This document shows, piece by piece, positions 5,152 through 6,226 of a stretch of 6,226 nt of DNA. Position numbers and translations under genes: made by a program. The notes beneath the pieces are model-generated. The model was given only the letters and a program-made list of their open reading frames with translations, searched no databases and had not been told where the DNA came from. Each line of letters opens with the position of its first letter. Within the stretch, counting starts at the first letter, position 1. Source of the DNA: JBOGJG01 sp050747825 (GTDB lineage Bacteria > Acidobacteriota > UBA6911 > RPQK01 > JBOGJG01); assembly GCA_050747825.1 (NCBI GenBank), contig JBOGJG010000262.1, positions 1 through 6,226 on the forward strand, given 5' to 3'.

Positions 5152-5272
5152 GGATAACAACGGTCTCACGCTGCGGCGGCCTGTGGCCGCCTTGCCCTTC
5201 GGGACGGCCGCAGCTCACGCGCGCCTTCGGCGCTTCCTCGCAGCGGCCGTCGTGAGCCCTGGAACGTTAGTC
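5152..5272 (+). other. attC recombination site 7 (121 bp)
   Basis: The left core GGATAAC is at 5152-5158 and the right core GTTAGTC at 5266-5272. The arms GGtCTCACG and CGTGAGCC pair with one unpaired T on the left, again an extrahelical base. The centre contains GCGGCGGCC/GGCCGCC-type stems and a CCCTTCGGG hairpin. The arms match those of attC1, which also has a CTTCGGG hairpin, but the core-proximal spacers differ. Confidence 0.9.
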
Positions 5273-5309
5273 GCCATTGGACTCGCGAGAGGCGCATGGA
5301 CTACCAACT

Positions 5310-5314
5310 GGAGG
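5310..5314 (+). promoter_or_regulatory. Ribosome binding site of the secreted protein
   Basis: GGAGG lies five bases before ATG 5320. It favours this start over the in-frame ATG at 5296, which would put eight polar residues ahead of the signal peptide. Confidence 0.7.
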
Positions 5315-5319
5315 CGCGG

Positions 5320-6105
5320 ATGAGACTGGTGCTTGTCGGTATTCTTCTCCTGCTCCCTTGCCTAGCGCAGGCGCAGGAACCCGAGCCAATGGTTATCTAC
5401 GGCTATGCCTTCATGGATTCGGGGGACTCGGTATTTGTACGGCTCGAATTCAGCGGTGCTCCAGAGAACTCCGTGGTCCGCCTGGCGCCGTTTGGACAGA
5501 CTCCCGTCGATTTTCCGGACGTCTCGATTGCACCCGATACCGCATGGATTGCGTTTACCTGGCCCGACCGGGAATATCACGACTGCCACTTGCTCCGCCG
5601 TGCGGAATTCCACTGGCAGGGAACGTGTCGCTCGGCTGGAGCAGCGAGGGTGATTTCGTTGGGCGGCGGCTACCAGCCCGACCTCGGACAGCGGCGTGAG
5701 CCAAGCCAGATCGACGTTCAGATCCTAATTCGAGCAAGATCGATTCTCGCCTCAAGTCGCGCTTGGAATCGGAAGGACGAACGGATCTGCGTCGACGACG
5801 AGCGTACCGCGCGAGTCAGTCTTTTCTGCGCCCTCTATCTGGCCTCGGTTGAGGTCGATGGGAGCTATCTTCATAGTCGCGCGGCGATGCGCGCAGTCCG
5901 AACCGTGATCACAGACATTGCTCGCGCCCGAATCTCGTTCCACATACTCGTCGACTTCAATAATCATCCAGACACGTCCTTTGCGGAGGTGCTGCAGGTT
6001 CTGGATGCAGCGCGGACCAGGATCGAATCGGCCATCCGTGCGAGTGGAAGCTCGAGCAGTCAGATTCGGCTCCGACAGCCCGGCACGGCCGGCAGCGAGC
6101 CCTGA
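5320..6105 (+). CDS. Secreted protein of unknown function, 3' end at an IS boundary
   Basis: About 261 residues from ATG 5320. The N-terminus MRLVLVGILLLLPCLAQAQ is a typical Sec signal peptide with a likely cleavage after AQA, so the product should be periplasmic or exported. The first domain (to about residue 120) is beta-rich with paired cysteines (DCHLL, GTCRS), which fits a disulfide. From about 130 a helical domain begins: SQIDVQILIRARSIL, AWNRKDERIC, VSLFCALYLASVEV, then HILVDFNNHPDTSFAEVLQVLDAAR. The latter resembles the 'FN.HP.T...DV..LLD.A' end of uncharacterised small bacterial proteins, perhaps DUF6197-like, with low confidence. The tail from GSSSSQ on is low complexity. The stop TGA 6103-6105 seems to be the first bases of the IS end, so the original C-terminus may have been longer or different. 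No attC follows. Confidence 0.65.
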   Translation: MRLVLVGILLLLPCLAQAQEPEPMVIYGYAFMDSGDSVFVRLEFSGAPENSVVRLAPFGQTPVDFPDVSIAPDTAWIAFTWPDREYHDCHLLRRAEFHWQGTCRSAGAARVISLGGGYQPDLGQRREPSQIDVQILIRARSILASSRAWNRKDERICVDDERTARVSLFCALYLASVEVDGSYLHSRAAMRAVRTVITDIARARISFHILVDFNNHPDTSFAEVLQVLDAARTRIESAIRASGSSSSQIRLRQPGTAGSEP

Positions 6106-6111
6106 ACACTC

Positions 6112-6152
6112 GGGACATGGTTTACAGAACGTACTGGGGACATGGTTTACAG
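6112..6152. repeat. Two tandem copies of a 16-bp IS-end motif
   Basis: Exact copies of GGGACATGGTTTACAG start at 6112 and 6137. They likely serve as transposase binding sites at the element's end. The inner copy overlaps the stop codon of the transposase-like frame. Confidence 0.7.
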
Positions 6153-6226
6153 TGATTGGCTTCTTTTCTTTCGTCCCCTCACGTCCATGATGCGAAAGTC
6201 GGCCTCGTCCAGCCAGCCCAGGTGGG
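6147..6226 (-). CDS. C-terminal end of a transposase-like ORF (partial)
   Basis: On the - strand an open frame enters from the right edge and ends with TAA (6149-6147) inside the inner IS-end repeat. The 25 visible residues begin HLGWLDEADFRI and finish with the basic tail RGRKKRSQSL. The 'HLGW.DE' segment resembles the C-terminal stretch of IS481-type DDE transposases, where a similar 'LG(Y/W)(F/L)D' motif precedes the end. A stop codon inside the terminal repeat is common for compact insertion sequences. The catalytic domain is outside the window, so the family call depends mostly on the repeats. Confidence 0.5.
   Translation of the reverse strand, partial: HLGWLDEADFRIMDVRGRKKRSQSL

Larger units (their letters stand above)
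6103..6226 (-). mobile_element. One end of an IS481-like insertion sequence (partial)
   Basis: The 16-mer GGGACATGGTTTACAG occurs twice, at 6112-6127 and 6137-6152, 25 bases apart. This tandem pair (read on the - strand as TGTAAACCATGTCCC) is what I recall from ends of IS481-family elements in proteobacteria. The element runs right, beyond the window. Its outer boundary is probably near TGAACACTCGGGAC at 6103-6116, but the other end and the target duplication are not in view, so the exact junction is inferred. Confidence 0.65.

Noticed and set aside
127..5272. CRISPR array
   Set aside because: The repeats are 90-210 bp, imperfect, folded, and separated by genes rather than short spacers.
5277..5699. 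140-residue + strand ORF overlapping the secreted protein
   Set aside because: Out of frame with the signal-peptide gene that has a GGAGG ribosome site. No recognisable domain and unlikely composition.

Overview
The window is a run of integron gene cassettes. All the credible genes lie on the + strand. Between them sit GC-rich folded recombination sites (attC), each opening with a core ending in AAC and closing with a core of the GTTRRRY type. I can place six good attC sites (127-261, 1120-1330, 2702-2849, 3489-3581, 4327-4481, 5152-5272) and one degenerate attC-like hairpin (about 1923-1987). No integron integrase gene, attI site or cassette promoter is visible, so this is either the interior of a long sedentary chromosomal integron or a CALIN (a cluster of attC sites lacking an integrase). 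The host looks like a high-GC Gram-negative bacterium. Xanthomonadales-like Gammaproteobacteria, Gemmatimonadota or an environmental metagenome are all possible, and the sequence does not let me decide.

Layout: 3-89 is the 3' end of an upstream gene, followed by attC1. Cassette 1 (256-1324) carries a trypsin-like serine protease with a readable His/Asp/Ser triad and no signal peptide. Cassette 2 (from 1325) carries a small NTF2-like (SnoaL/DUF4440-type) protein and ends in the degenerate attC-like element. Cassette 3 (to 2843) carries an unrecognised protein with an N-terminal two-helix membrane anchor. Cassette 4 (2844-3575) carries an unrecognised soluble, helix-rich protein preceded by a possible 16-residue leader ORF that overlaps its start. 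Cassette 5 (3576-4475) carries an unrecognised 237-residue protein. Cassette 6 (4476-5266) is bicistronic, with DUF6883-like and DUF4926-like genes overlapping by ATGA. Cassette 7 (from 5267) carries a secreted protein of unknown function whose 3' end abuts an IS481-like insertion sequence running off the window. No attC is visible for this last cassette.

The cassettes probably form independent units rather than one pathway, as is usual for integrons. The only pair that looks like a two-gene functional unit is DUF6883/DUF4926. The cytosolic protease and this pair are the best candidates for accessory functions such as defence or toxin-antitoxin-like roles, but that is inference from context. 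The attC sites fall into related pairs (1 with 7, 4 with 6) that alternate with unrelated ones, pointing to cassettes of mixed origin.
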